Assembly: GCA_045659025.1 (NCBI GenBank)
Contig: JAZOWA010000037.1
Span: 1-30,047 of the forward strand
Length of the DNA stretch: 30,047 bases
Origin: SIG455 sp045659025
GTDB taxonomy: Bacteria > Bacillota > Clostridia > UMGS1810
Reading direction: 5' to 3'
Position 1 is the stretch's first letter. Each line of letters starts with the position of its first letter. The position numbers and the translations under genes are program-made. Positions 6,660 to 14,699 of this stretch are shown piece by piece. The notes under the pieces are model-generated. The model was not told the origin of the DNA, did not search any database, and was given only the letters and a program-made list of their open reading frames with translations.

Positions 6660-8768
6660 ATGAAGGAATGTGAAGCGATCAGATTGTTTGGCAGTAATGT
6701 GTTCAGTGACCGTGTAATGCGGGAGAGATTGCCCGAGGATGTATATACAAAACTCCGACAGACCATAGACGAATCCCGTCCTTTGGATAGCAGTGTTGCT
6801 GCTGCTGTGGCAGAAGCTATGAAGGAATGGGCTATAGAGAAGGGAGCTACCCATTATACCCATTGGTTTCAGCCCCTTACGGGCATAACTGCCGAGAAGC
6901 ACGATTCATTCATTTCTCCCACCTCAGACGGCGGTGCCATAATGGAGTTCTCGGGTAAAGAACTCACCAAGGGCGAACCCGATGCCTCCTCATTTCCCTC
7001 GGGCGGACTTCGTGCCACCTTTGAGGCAAGGGGCTATACGGCGTGGGATTGCACATCTCCTGCCTTTTTGCAGGAGGATTTATCGGGAGTTACCCTCTGT
7101 ATTCCCACGGCGTTTTGTTCATATACCGATGAGGCCCTTGATAAAAAAACACCCCTTCTGCGCTCCTGCGAGGCAATAAATGTTCAGGCGAAGAGAATTC
7201 TTAAGCTCTTTGGCAAGGATGTCAAAAATGTTGTTGTGTCCGTCGGCCCCGAGCAGGAGTACTTCCTCGTGGATAAGGACTATTATGAGAGACGTCTTGA
7301 CCTTAAGTTTACGGGCAGGACTTTATTTGGTCAGAAAGCTCCAAAAGGTCAGGAAATGGATGACCATTACTTCGGCACGCTTAAAGAGAGAGTATCTGCA
7401 TATATGGCGGATGTGGACAGAGAGCTCTGGAAGATGGGCGTGTCTGCCAAGACCAAGCACAACGAGGCGGCACCGTCACAGCACGAGCTTGCTCCTGTGT
7501 ATTCCAACTGCAATATTGCAACTGACCATAATCAGCTTACCATGTTAACTCTTAAGAGGATTGCCAACCGCCATAACTTTGCCTGCCTTATGCACGAGCG
7601 GCCCTTTGATGGCGTGAATGGTTCGGGTAAGCACGTAAACTGGTCACTTTCCACCGATGACGGACTCAATCTTTTAGAACCGGGCAAAACCCCTCACGAA
7701 AATGCCCAGTTTCTTCTGTTCCTTTGCGCCGTTATTGAGGCGATTGACAAACACTCTGCACTCCTTCGGGCATCTGCTGCGAGTGCGGGTAATGACCACC
7801 GTCTCGGTGCAAATGAAGCACCCCCTGCGATTATATCCGTGTTTTTAGGGGAGCAGCTTGAAGAAATATTAAATAATATTGATTATGATAATCCTACCGA
7901 GGAAACAAAAAGGGTACGCCTTGATGTAGGCGTAAGTACACTTCCTCACTTTCGTAAGGACACCACGGACCGCAACAGGACTTCGCCTTTTGCTTTTACC
8001 GGCAATAAGTTTGAGTTTCGAATGGTGGGTTCCAACGCATCCATTGCGGGCCCTTGTACTATTATAAACACCATTGTCGCAGACACTCTTGCTGCAATGG
8101 CAGATAAACTTGAGAGTGCAGAGGATTTCAACGCTGCATTGCATAACGTTGTCCAGAAATCCATCCGTGAGCACAAAAGGGTTATCTTCAACGGCAATGG
8201 CTACTCCGAAGAGTGGGTGGAAGAAGCTGCAAAGAGAGGACTTCCCAATATTGACAACACAGTAGATGCTATAGGCGAATTTATAAGCGAAAGCACCATT
8301 GAACTTTTCAATCGTCACAAGGTATATAGCGAGACAGAACTGCGTTCCCGCTTTGAGATTAAACTCGGAAAATATGCCAAGGTTATTCATATAGAGGCGC
8401 TTACAATGATTGATATGGCATCCAAGGATATTCTGCCATCTGCCATCAAATATTCATCCGAACTTAGTGAGACCATTGTCAGGATGAAATCAACGGGAGT
8501 AAATCTTGACACTTCTGTTCAGGAATCACTTCTCAAGGACCTTTCAGCTGCAATTTCAAAATTTGGCAGAACTCTTGATGCACTAAAGGCATCTGTTGAC
8601 AAAGCAGAACATATCGGGGATGATCTTGTTTCACTGGCAAGATTCTACAGAGATGACACGCTTAAGATTATGAGTGAACTCCGTGTTTACGGAGACAGTA
8701 TGGAGTCAATGGTTGACCGCCGTTTGTGGCCGATTCCAACATATTCGGATATGCTGTTTTATGTGTGA
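6660..8768 (+). CDS. glnN: Glutamine synthetase type III
   Basis: The 702-residue protein has the length of the large GSIII class rather than the ~450 residues of GSI. It catalyses ATP-dependent amidation of glutamate with ammonia in the cytoplasm, as an oligomer. Class signatures are visible in order: YTHWFQPLTG near residue 65, EQEYFLVD near 200, KHNEAAPSQHELAPVY near 265, FDGVNGSGKHVNWSL near 325, GNDHRLGANEAPPAI near 380, and NRTSPFAFTGNKFEFRMVGS near 440. The C-terminal third is the helical extension of this class. The frame is open upstream into the previous terminator; I chose the ATG at 6660 because GAAAGGA precedes it and the protein then begins at the conserved 'RLFGSNVFSD' region. 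I see no clear promoter in the short gap, so low-level read-through from the VOC gene cannot be excluded. Confidence 0.95.
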   Translation: MKECEAIRLFGSNVFSDRVMRERLPEDVYTKLRQTIDESRPLDSSVAAAVAEAMKEWAIEKGATHYTHWFQPLTGITAEKHDSFISPTSDGGAIMEFSGKELTKGEPDASSFPSGGLRATFEARGYTAWDCTSPAFLQEDLSGVTLCIPTAFCSYTDEALDKKTPLLRSCEAINVQAKRILKLFGKDVKNVVVSVGPEQEYFLVDKDYYERRLDLKFTGRTLFGQKAPKGQEMDDHYFGTLKERVSAYMADVDRELWKMGVSAKTKHNEAAPSQHELAPVYSNCNIATDHNQLTMLTLKRIANRHNFACLMHERPFDGVNGSGKHVNWSLSTDDGLNLLEPGKTPHENAQFLLFLCAVIEAIDKHSALLRASAASAGNDHRLGANEAPPAIISVFLGEQLEEILNNIDYDNPTEETKRVRLDVGVSTLPHFRKDTTDRNRTSPFAFTGNKFEFRMVGSNASIAGPCTIINTIVADTLAAMADKLESAEDFNAALHNVVQKSIREHKRVIFNGNGYSEEWVEEAAKRGLPNIDNTVDAIGEFISESTIELFNRHKVYSETELRSRFEIKLGKYAKVIHIEALTMIDMASKDILPSAIKYSSELSETIVRMKSTGVNLDTSVQESLLKDLSAAISKFGRTLDALKASVDKAEHIGDDLVSLARFYRDDTLKIMSELRVYGDSMESMVDRRLWPIPTYSDMLFYV

Positions 8769-8778
8769 TTAAAATTGA

Positions 8779-8806
8779 AAAAGACCAGTCATTTGACTGG
8801 TCTTTT
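8779..8806. terminator. Bidirectional intrinsic terminator
   Basis: A 12-13 bp perfect stem, AAAAGACCAGTCA paired with TGACTGGTCTTTT, has A- and T-runs on the two sides. It separates the convergent glutamine synthetase (plus) and pyridoxal-kinase-like (minus) genes and can serve both. Confidence 0.9.
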
Positions 8807-8818
8807 GATGTTTTGATT

Positions 8819-9649
8819 TCAGAGTTCACATATATCTTTGAGGAACTTCTCAAAGCACACACCCTCTAAGTAGGTCACTCCGTTTTCGTAGGAGTATTTT
8901 ACTGCTTTGGAGATAAACTTCTCTGCAAATACAATCGCGTCTTTAAGGTCTTTGCCACGGGCAAGGAATCCGCATATTATAGAGGCAAACACATCCCCCG
9001 TGCCTGTGTATCTTGTGGGCACAGTAGGGGAGAACACCTCCATCTCGCCCTCATCACCATAGAGGTAGTTACCTGATTCACAGCCTCTTTTGATGCCTGT
9101 TATTATGATGTTCTTTGCACCGAGAGCGTATATGGCCTTAGCCATCTCCCTTGCCTTGTCGGTGGAGATTTCTTCACCCTCATAGGGCGTACCGCTTAAT
9201 ATACATGCCTCTGTGATGTTAGGTGTTACCACGTGAGCATAGCGGACAAGCTCTTTCATCTCATCACAAAGCTCTTTCGTATATGTAAGATATATCTCAC
9301 CATCATCACCCATTACGGGATCAACCAATATTTTGGTCTCCTCACCGCCAAAGGTCTCAAAGAATCGCCTTGTAATGTCAATCTGCTTTCCGGAGCCCAG
9401 GAATCCGCTGTATATACAACCGAACTTGAGGTCATATTCCTTCCAGTTGTCAGTGAAGCAATCCATCTTGTCGGTGTAATCGTCAAAGAAATACTTTTCG
9501 TATCCTGTGTGGTTAGACAAAATAGCAGTAGGCAACACGCAACACTGCACACCGAAGGCACTCAGCATAGGCAAAGCCACGGTGAGTGAGCATCTGCTTG
9601 AGCCGGATATATCATTTATAGCCGCAACTTTTATGAGTTCTGACACCAT
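8819..9649 (-). CDS. Pyridoxal/pyridoxine kinase-like ribokinase-family enzyme
   Basis: The 276-residue protein is a PfkB/ribokinase-fold kinase of the pyridoxal-kinase branch. Visible motifs are the N-terminal INDISGSSRCSL substrate region, ILSNHTG near 43, the Mg/ATP strand VDPVMGDDGEIY (109-120), VTPNITEA (141-148), and the catalytic anion-hole motif GTGDVFAS with the base Asp219. It would phosphorylate pyridoxal or pyridoxine with ATP to supply PLP. A thiD-like pyrimidine kinase is a less likely alternative. The Shine-Dalgarno is an uninterrupted run of eight G (9655-9662 on the opposite strand). The gene has a good promoter at 9683-9711 and is monocistronic. Confidence 0.85.
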   Translation of the reverse strand: MVSELIKVAAINDISGSSRCSLTVALPMLSAFGVQCCVLPTAILSNHTGYEKYFFDDYTDKMDCFTDNWKEYDLKFGCIYSGFLGSGKQIDITRRFFETFGGEETKILVDPVMGDDGEIYLTYTKELCDEMKELVRYAHVVTPNITEACILSGTPYEGEEISTDKAREMAKAIYALGAKNIIITGIKRGCESGNYLYGDEGEMEVFSPTVPTRYTGTGDVFASIICGFLARGKDLKDAIVFAEKFISKAVKYSYENGVTYLEGVCFEKFLKDICEL

Positions 9650-9682
9650 TTTGTCCCCCCCCTTTGGAAAATTTACAAGTCT

Positions 9683-9711
9683 ATATTAACACAAGGAATG
9701 TTTTTAGTCAA
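9683..9711 (-). promoter_or_regulatory. Sigma-A-like promoter of the pyridoxal-kinase-like gene
   Basis: On the minus strand, TTGACT (9706-9711) and TAATAT (9683-9688) are separated by 17 bases, 33 bases before the start codon. Confidence 0.7.
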
Positions 9712-9740
9712 TTATCCTTGCCCTTTTTTTATTTTATATA

Positions 9741-9769
9741 TTGTAACGAAACCCGAATTGTGATAAAAT
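9741..9769 (+). promoter_or_regulatory. Sigma-A-like promoter of the flavodoxin-to-regulator operon
   Basis: TTGTAA (9741-9746) and TAAAAT (9764-9769) have a 17-base spacer, about 60 bases before the ATG at 9832. It is the only clear promoter I see for the following seven co-directional genes. Confidence 0.65.
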
Positions 9770-9831
9770 AACAGGGTATATACGAGTAATAAAATTCCGA
9801 TAAGACAATACCTTTTATAGAGGTGATTTGT

Positions 9832-10365
9832 ATGAAATCTATTGTTGTTTATAAGAGTAAATACGGCTCCACTCGCACTTACGCAGAGTGGATAGGCGAG
9901 AGGTTGGATAGTAAAGTGGTTGAGATGAGCGACATCACAATCTCCGACCTTATGGAGTACGACACCATAATATACGGTGGCGGACTGTATGCCGAGGTAA
10001 TTGGCGGAGTACAGATTATCACAAAGCATCTTGATTCTCTTGCGGATAAGAAGATAGCCATATTCACCACGGGCATCACACCCCTTGATTGTAGAGAGTA
10101 CTATGATGAAATGGTTATTGCCAAGAACTTTCGCAAGGGCATGCCCGATAATGTAAGGGTGTTTAACTATATGGGCAAGATGATTCTTTCCGAGCTCACC
10201 CCTGTGCATCGTGGAGCACTCAAGACACTTAAAAAGATTATGACAGCCAAGAAAAACCCTACTGATATGGAGAAACTTCTTATTACACTCTGTGATGCAG
10301 ACGGTGATTTTACGGATAAAGAAGCCATAGAGGAACTTATAGATTACGTTATGGATAATAACTGA
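9832..10365 (+). CDS. Flavodoxin-domain protein (HemG/flavodoxin_5-like)
   Basis: The 177-residue cytoplasmic protein begins with the flavodoxin FMN phosphate loop (KSIVVYKSKYGSTRTYAEWI), has an IIYGGGLYAE segment matching the second FMN-contacting loop near residue 50, and a third strand IAIFTTGITPLD near 83. The C-terminal part (LSELTPVHRGALKTLKKIM) fits the HemG/flavodoxin_5 group. It could be an electron-transfer or protoporphyrinogen-oxidase-like protein; no haem genes are nearby. The ATG at 9832 is preferred to an upstream GTG that overlaps the AGAGGTG Shine-Dalgarno. It is the first gene of the plus-strand run. Confidence 0.8.
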   Translation: MKSIVVYKSKYGSTRTYAEWIGERLDSKVVEMSDITISDLMEYDTIIYGGGLYAEVIGGVQIITKHLDSLADKKIAIFTTGITPLDCREYYDEMVIAKNFRKGMPDNVRVFNYMGKMILSELTPVHRGALKTLKKIMTAKKNPTDMEKLLITLCDADGDFTDKEAIEELIDYVMDNN

Positions 10366-10392
10366 TACACTTTAATTTAAGGAGATACGGAT

Positions 10393-11574
10393 ATGCTTGA
10401 TTTTACATACTATGCGCCCACCAAGGTTTTCTTTGGTAAGGGCAAGGAGAACGAAGTAGGCAGGATTGTAGCGGAATACGGTTTTAAGAAGGTTATGCTA
10501 CAGTATGGTAAAGACAGTATCAAAAAAAGCGGTCTTTACGATAGAGTGGTGACATCCCTTAAAGAACACGGTATAGATATAATTGATTTTGGCGGAGTAG
10601 AGCCAAATCCCAAGGTGACCTTTGTCCGTGAAGCCATTAAGGTTGCAAGGGAGCAAGGGGTAGAGCTCATCCTTGCCGTAGGCGGAGGCAGTACTATAGA
10701 CTCTGCCAAGTCCACCGCTGCAGGCGCACTCTATGATGGTGATGTGTGGGATTTCAACTCAGGTAAAGCCACACCAGAAAAGGCGCTTCCCGTAGCGTGT
10801 ATTCTTACCCACTCGGCAGCAGGTAGCGAGATGAGCGGTTCTGCGGTGCTTACCAATATGGAACTCAATATGAAAAGGGGTTTCAACACCGAGTTCAACC
10901 GTTGCCTTTTCTCTATCTGCAATCCTGAGCTCACTTATACAGTAAGTAAATACCAGACCGCCTGCGGTGTGGTTGATATTATGGCTCATACTATGGAGAG
11001 ATACTTCATTCCCTGCGAGCCTACCCCCGTTACCGATTCTATTGCCGAGAGCATTCTTCGCTCTGTTGTAGACGGTGCAAAGACGGTGATGGACTCACCC
11101 GATGACTATAACGCAAGAGCCGCTATCATGTGGGCATCCAGCCTTTCCCATAATGACCTCACAGGTTGTGGCAGGGATAATAAACTCGCTGTGCATCAGC
11201 TTGAACACGCCTTAAGCGGGGAGTATGACCATATTGCCCATGGTGCAGGCCTTGCAGTGCTTTTTCCTGCTTGGGCAAGATTTGTGTATAAAGAGAATAT
11301 CCCCCGCTTTGCCCAGTTTGCAAGAAACGTATGGGGAGTGACCGAACCGGATGATGCCACCGCCGCCCTTTGCGGTATAGAGGAGATGGAGAAATTCTTT
11401 GCCTCAATCGGTATGCCTCTTACAGTCAGCGAATGCGGAGTAACTGTAGAAGACAGCGATGCACTGGCATCCCGCCTTGCAGATTTATGTACCTTTGGCA
11501 AATCAAGAACAGTCAGAAGCTACGTTGAGCTTGACTATAATAATATCAAAGAAATCTTCAAACTTTGTCTTTAA
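10393..11574 (+). CDS. Iron-containing alcohol dehydrogenase (butanol-dehydrogenase-like)
   Basis: The 393-residue enzyme belongs to the group III metal-dependent alcohol dehydrogenases closest to clostridial NAD(P)H-dependent butanol dehydrogenases (BdhA/YqdH type). The NAD-binding loop is AVGGGSTIDSAK (95-106). Metal ligands are visible as DIMAH (Asp195, His199), VHQLEHALSG (His268) and YDHIAHG (His283). FFGKG near residue 13 and TGCGRDN near 257 are also typical. It reduces aldehydes to alcohols or the reverse, giving a fermentative redox outlet. AAGGAGA is eight bases before the ATG, and the flavodoxin gene ends 27 bp upstream, which suggests coupling of the two redox proteins. Confidence 0.92.
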   Translation: MLDFTYYAPTKVFFGKGKENEVGRIVAEYGFKKVMLQYGKDSIKKSGLYDRVVTSLKEHGIDIIDFGGVEPNPKVTFVREAIKVAREQGVELILAVGGGSTIDSAKSTAAGALYDGDVWDFNSGKATPEKALPVACILTHSAAGSEMSGSAVLTNMELNMKRGFNTEFNRCLFSICNPELTYTVSKYQTACGVVDIMAHTMERYFIPCEPTPVTDSIAESILRSVVDGAKTVMDSPDDYNARAAIMWASSLSHNDLTGCGRDNKLAVHQLEHALSGEYDHIAHGAGLAVLFPAWARFVYKENIPRFAQFARNVWGVTEPDDATAALCGIEEMEKFFASIGMPLTVSECGVTVEDSDALASRLADLCTFGKSRTVRSYVELDYNNIKEIFKLCL

Positions 11575-11589
11575 TTGAGGTGAAGAGTA

Positions 11590-11865
11590 ATGGATAGATG
11601 GATGTATATGGTGATAGGGTGGAATATCCTCACCGCCCTCATCTATGGTTATGACAAATTCCGTGCCCGTCGTGGCGGACGTCGCATAAAGGAAGCCACA
11701 CTGCTTACTTGTGCCTTTCTTTTGGGCGGATGGGGAGCACTTTTTGGTATGGTTATATTCAATCATAAAACCTCCAAAAAGAAGTTCCGCTTCCTTGTGC
11801 CGTTGTTTGCATTGATAAATGATGTTATGTTTGTGGGCATTGCCCAACTTATGACTATGATATAA
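11590..11865 (+). CDS. DUF1294 membrane protein
   Basis: The 91-residue protein has three hydrophobic segments (about 4-20, 38-58, 67-88) and the DUF1294 hallmarks: IYGYDKFRARRGGRRIKEATLL, then LLGGWGALFGMVIFNHKTSKKKF. The function of the family is unknown. Expressed from the same run, 15 bp after the alcohol dehydrogenase, with GAGGTG before the ATG. Confidence 0.85.
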   Translation: MDRWMYMVIGWNILTALIYGYDKFRARRGGRRIKEATLLTCAFLLGGWGALFGMVIFNHKTSKKKFRFLVPLFALINDVMFVGIAQLMTMI

Positions 11866-11884
11866 CCACGAAGGAGAAGTATAT

Positions 11885-12613
11885 ATGAATATCTTGTCAA
11901 TTGGTAATAGCTTTTCCCAGGATGCTCAGAGGTATTTGAGCAGGATCGCCAGGGCAGACGGAGTAAAGCTCACCACCTTCAATCTGTATATAGGCGGATG
12001 TCCGCTTTCCCGTCATTATAGGAATATGATGGGTGATGTCAGAGACTATATCCTTGAGATGAATGGTGACACCACGGGCTTTCCTATGTCAATCAAAGAA
12101 GCCCTTTTAAGTCGCAACTGGGATATGGTCACCCTTCAGCAGGTGAGCAGTGAATCGGTGGATTACAGTACATATCAGCCCTATCTTGATTCTCTTGTGG
12201 AGTATGTGCGAAAGCTCTGCCCCAAGGCAAAGATTGTTCTCCACGAGACCTGGGCATACCTTTCAGGTAGTGTCAGACTCACCGAGGAGATGGGTTATAC
12301 CGATTGCAGTGATATGTATCTGGATATTAAGAAAGCGTACGAAAGTGCGGCGGCAGATATCAAGGCAGATATGGTAATCCCGTCAGGCTCCCTTGTTCAA
12401 TACCTTGTGGACGCAGGAGTGGACAAGCTTTATCGTGATAACTTCCACGCCAGTCGTGGCACAGGCAGATACGCCTTAGGCCTTTTGTGGTATAATGTCC
12501 TCACAGGCAATAGTGTGTCAGGTAACACCTTTGCAGATTTTGATGAGGAAATCCCTGCAGATACCATAGAACTCATCAAAGACTATATTGATAAAAAAAG
12601 ATACGTGAAATAA
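11885..12613 (+). CDS. DUF4886 / SGNH-like hydrolase
   Basis: The 242-residue protein begins with ILSIGNSFSQDAQRYL, a GxSxS nucleophile block like that of SGNH/GDSL hydrolases. It has a middle WDMVTLQQ strand and ends with YRDNFHASRGTGRYALGL, which supplies the Asp and His of a D-x2-H block. This is the pattern of the DUF4886 family, often found with polysaccharide or mucin-degrading genes. There is no signal peptide, so it would act in the cytoplasm. AAGGAGAAG precedes the ATG. Esterase or acetylesterase activity is inferred from the fold only. Confidence 0.75.
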   Translation: MNILSIGNSFSQDAQRYLSRIARADGVKLTTFNLYIGGCPLSRHYRNMMGDVRDYILEMNGDTTGFPMSIKEALLSRNWDMVTLQQVSSESVDYSTYQPYLDSLVEYVRKLCPKAKIVLHETWAYLSGSVRLTEEMGYTDCSDMYLDIKKAYESAAADIKADMVIPSGSLVQYLVDAGVDKLYRDNFHASRGTGRYALGLLWYNVLTGNSVSGNTFADFDEEIPADTIELIKDYIDKKRYVK

Positions 12614-12628
12614 CTTCCTGTATTTCAC
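12605..12628 (+). other. Intercistronic stem-loop
   Basis: GTGAAATA (12605-12612) pairs perfectly with TATTTCAC (12621-12628) across an 8-base loop and includes the stop codon of the DUF4886 gene. There is no T-run, so it is more likely an mRNA processing or stability element than a terminator, if it has a role at all. Confidence 0.35.
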
Positions 12629-12665
12629 CCTGATAAGAATCCTGTAAATTAAGAGGAGCATTGAT

Positions 12666-13133
12666 ATGAATATCCGCAGAGCAACGGATGGGGACATCCC
12701 CCGCCTTTCAGATTTGCTTTCTCAGGTGCTTGATGTTCATCATAACGGCAGACCCGATATATTCAAGGGCAACGCCGTTAAATATCTGCCCGAGGAGCTG
12801 TCCGATATTATCCATGATGATGCCCGCCCCATCTTCGTAGCCGATACGGAAGACGGAGTGGTGGGTTATGCCTTTTGTGTCATGATTCAGCATATAGATA
12901 ATAACATCCTTACGGATATAAAGACCTTGTATATAGACGACCTCTGCACTGATAAGACCTGTCGTGGCAAAGGTGTGGGCAAGGCTCTCTATAATTATGT
13001 CCTTGACTATGCCAAATCATCAGGATGCTATAACGTCACTCTCAACGTATGGGCGCTTAATGATAATGCCCGTGGCTTTTATGAGGCATTGGGTATGCAG
13101 GTGCAGAAGATCGGGATGGAGCAGATTCTATGA
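12666..13133 (+). CDS. GNAT family N-acetyltransferase
   Basis: The 155-residue protein is a single GNAT domain. It opens with MNIRRATDGDIPRLSDLL, has the strand TLYIDDLCTDKTCRGKGVGKAL (about 88-109) containing the acetyl-CoA pyrophosphate loop R-G-K-G-V-G, and ends with LNVWALNDNARGFYEALGM. The acceptor is unknown. Its stop overlaps the start of the FliB-like gene by four bases (ATGA), which indicates translational coupling and perhaps a shared target. AGAGGAG precedes the ATG. Confidence 0.88.
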   Translation: MNIRRATDGDIPRLSDLLSQVLDVHHNGRPDIFKGNAVKYLPEELSDIIHDDARPIFVADTEDGVVGYAFCVMIQHIDNNILTDIKTLYIDDLCTDKTCRGKGVGKALYNYVLDYAKSSGCYNVTLNVWALNDNARGFYEALGMQVQKIGMEQIL

Positions 13134-14071
13134 TAGAGTTTGTACCTTGCTACTATGATAAATTCAAGTGTATAGCCGATAAATGCACACATAATTGTTG
13201 CATCGGTTGGGAGATAGATATTGACCCCGACACCCTTGATGTATACCGCAACCTTGATGGCGATATAGGTGATAGACTTCGTAGCAATATTGCCTGTATC
13301 GGAGATTCACCCCATTTCGTTTTGGGCGCAGATGACAGATGCCCCTTCTTGAACGAATACGGCCTTTGCGATATCATCACCGCCTTGGGTGATGAGGGTA
13401 TATGCAATATATGTGCAGACCACCCAAGATTTCGCAATTTCTATGATAACTTCACCGAGCTGGGTTTGGGCCTTTGTTGTGAGGAAGCAGCACGGATAGT
13501 CTTAAATTGCACGGAGCCCTTCGCCGTGAAATGTGCTACTGGTGAAGATGCCCCCCTCACGGATGATGAGAGGGTGGTATATGACTTCCGTCAGCATCTT
13601 TTTGATGTGTTGCAGAGTAGGGGAAGGGATTTTCTTGATGTGCTCTCCGATGTATCCTTCAGGGCAGATATGGATATTACTTTAATATCTTTGGATAAAC
13701 TTTGTGACGCCTATCTCTCCCTCGAGAGATTAGATGATAAATGGAGCGAAATGCTAATCGATTTAATGGGCTATGAGTTTGACTTCGGTATTTTCCACGA
13801 TGATAATTTCCGTATCCCCTTTGAGCAACTAGCCTGCTATTTTCTGTATCGCCATATCCCTGATGCAGTAGTATGCGGAGGACTTGCCTCCCGCATCCGC
13901 TTTGCAGTTGTGTCGGTGGTGCTTATCGGTGCTATGTTTCAAAAAGGCGCAGACCATAGCATAGAAGTTCTATCCGATATTGCCCGTATGTACTCTGCCG
14001 AGGTGGAGTATTCCGATGATAATATGACAAAAATTCTTGATACTTTAAGTGAGGATATTATATATGGATAA
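13130..14071 (+). CDS. FliB-like Cys-rich protein (flagellin lysine-N-methylase family)
   Basis: The 313-residue protein carries the FliB-type cysteine signature. Residues 7-27 contain Cys7, 15, 20, 24 and 25 in KCTHNCCIGWE. Then come RCPFLNEYGLCDII, GICNICADHPRFRNF and GLGLCCEEAARI. The named founder methylates lysines on flagellin, and the Cys cluster suggests a metal or Fe-S cofactor. No flagellar gene is present here, and homologues are widespread in non-motile clostridia, so flagellin need not be the substrate. The ATGA overlap with the GNAT gene and the 8-bp overlap with the following regulator suggest a three-gene translationally coupled block. Confidence 0.75.
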   Translation: MIEFVPCYYDKFKCIADKCTHNCCIGWEIDIDPDTLDVYRNLDGDIGDRLRSNIACIGDSPHFVLGADDRCPFLNEYGLCDIITALGDEGICNICADHPRFRNFYDNFTELGLGLCCEEAARIVLNCTEPFAVKCATGEDAPLTDDERVVYDFRQHLFDVLQSRGRDFLDVLSDVSFRADMDITLISLDKLCDAYLSLERLDDKWSEMLIDLMGYEFDFGIFHDDNFRIPFEQLACYFLYRHIPDAVVCGGLASRIRFAVVSVVLIGAMFQKGADHSIEVLSDIARMYSAEVEYSDDNMTKILDTLSEDIIYG

Positions 14072-14663
14072 TACCTTTTCCCGTATAATAAATGAACTTG
14101 TTTCCAACCAGGGCATATCCTATGATGAGATTGCCGCCACCCTCGGTTGCTCTGCAGAAGACCTTTTGGAGTATGAGAAGGGCATCTCCCTTCCGCCCGT
14201 GGAATTCATCAGGCGGGCAGAGGAAAAGTACGGAAATGTACTTTCTGATATAGACGGATGGGAGACGGTGTTCGTTCAAGGCTTCTTTGGTCCGAAGATA
14301 CCCCTCTTCATCCCCGAGGACCTTCTATCCGATAACTATAACCGCATCAAAGCCTATTTTGAACTTCCCAATTTAAGACACTTCGGCGAGAATAGCCTCT
14401 TTGCTCTTAACTATGAGGGTGATGACGTTCCCGAACACGGTATAAAGAAAGGCAGCATACTGATTTTCTATAAGTGTGATGAGGTTGACCGTGAGGGTGT
14501 GTATGCGGTGTCGAGCCGAGGTAAACTCACCTTCAAGGATGTTACCATAGCGGGAGATAAATACAGAATATCCACTTTGGACGGCAAGAGACGTCTGCCT
14601 GTATTCTGCAAGAGCGCATCTGCCCTTGGCAGACTCGTTAGCTGTATAAATAATTATTATTGA
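14064..14663 (+). CDS. XRE-HTH regulator with degenerate S24/LexA-like C-terminal domain
   Basis: The 199-residue protein starts with a helix-turn-helix (about 3-55: IINELVSNQGISYDEIAATL, then LLEYEKGISLPPVEFIRRAEE). Its C-terminal half resembles an S24 peptidase domain: FALNYEGDDVPEHGIKKGSILIF, then REGVYAVSSRGKLTFKDVTI, and a closing LGRLVSCINNYY strand. In active LexA/CI-type proteins the first block reads GDSM with the nucleophile Ser; here that Ser is Asp, while the Lys of the dyad (in LTFKDV) remains. Autocleavage is therefore unlikely. The ATG at 14064 is chosen because GAGGAT lies seven bases upstream; it overlaps the end of the FliB-like gene by 8 bp. Confidence 0.7.
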   Translation: MDNTFSRIINELVSNQGISYDEIAATLGCSAEDLLEYEKGISLPPVEFIRRAEEKYGNVLSDIDGWETVFVQGFFGPKIPLFIPEDLLSDNYNRIKAYFELPNLRHFGENSLFALNYEGDDVPEHGIKKGSILIFYKCDEVDREGVYAVSSRGKLTFKDVTIAGDKYRISTLDGKRRLPVFCKSASALGRLVSCINNYY

Positions 14664-14670
14664 TAATAAG

Positions 14671-14699
14671 AAAAGACCTTCCATCAGGAAGGTCTTTTT
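14671..14699. terminator. Bidirectional intrinsic terminator
   Basis: A 12-bp stem, AAAAGACCTTCC paired with GGAAGGTCTTTT, has loop ATCA and flanking A/T runs. It ends both the plus-strand seven-gene run and the minus-strand acyltransferase, whose stop codon lies in the loop. Confidence 0.9.

Noticed and set aside
7869..8390. A 173-codon open frame antisense to glutamine synthetase III
   Set aside because: It is fully inside a well-conserved gene, has no start signal, and its product has no recognisable features.
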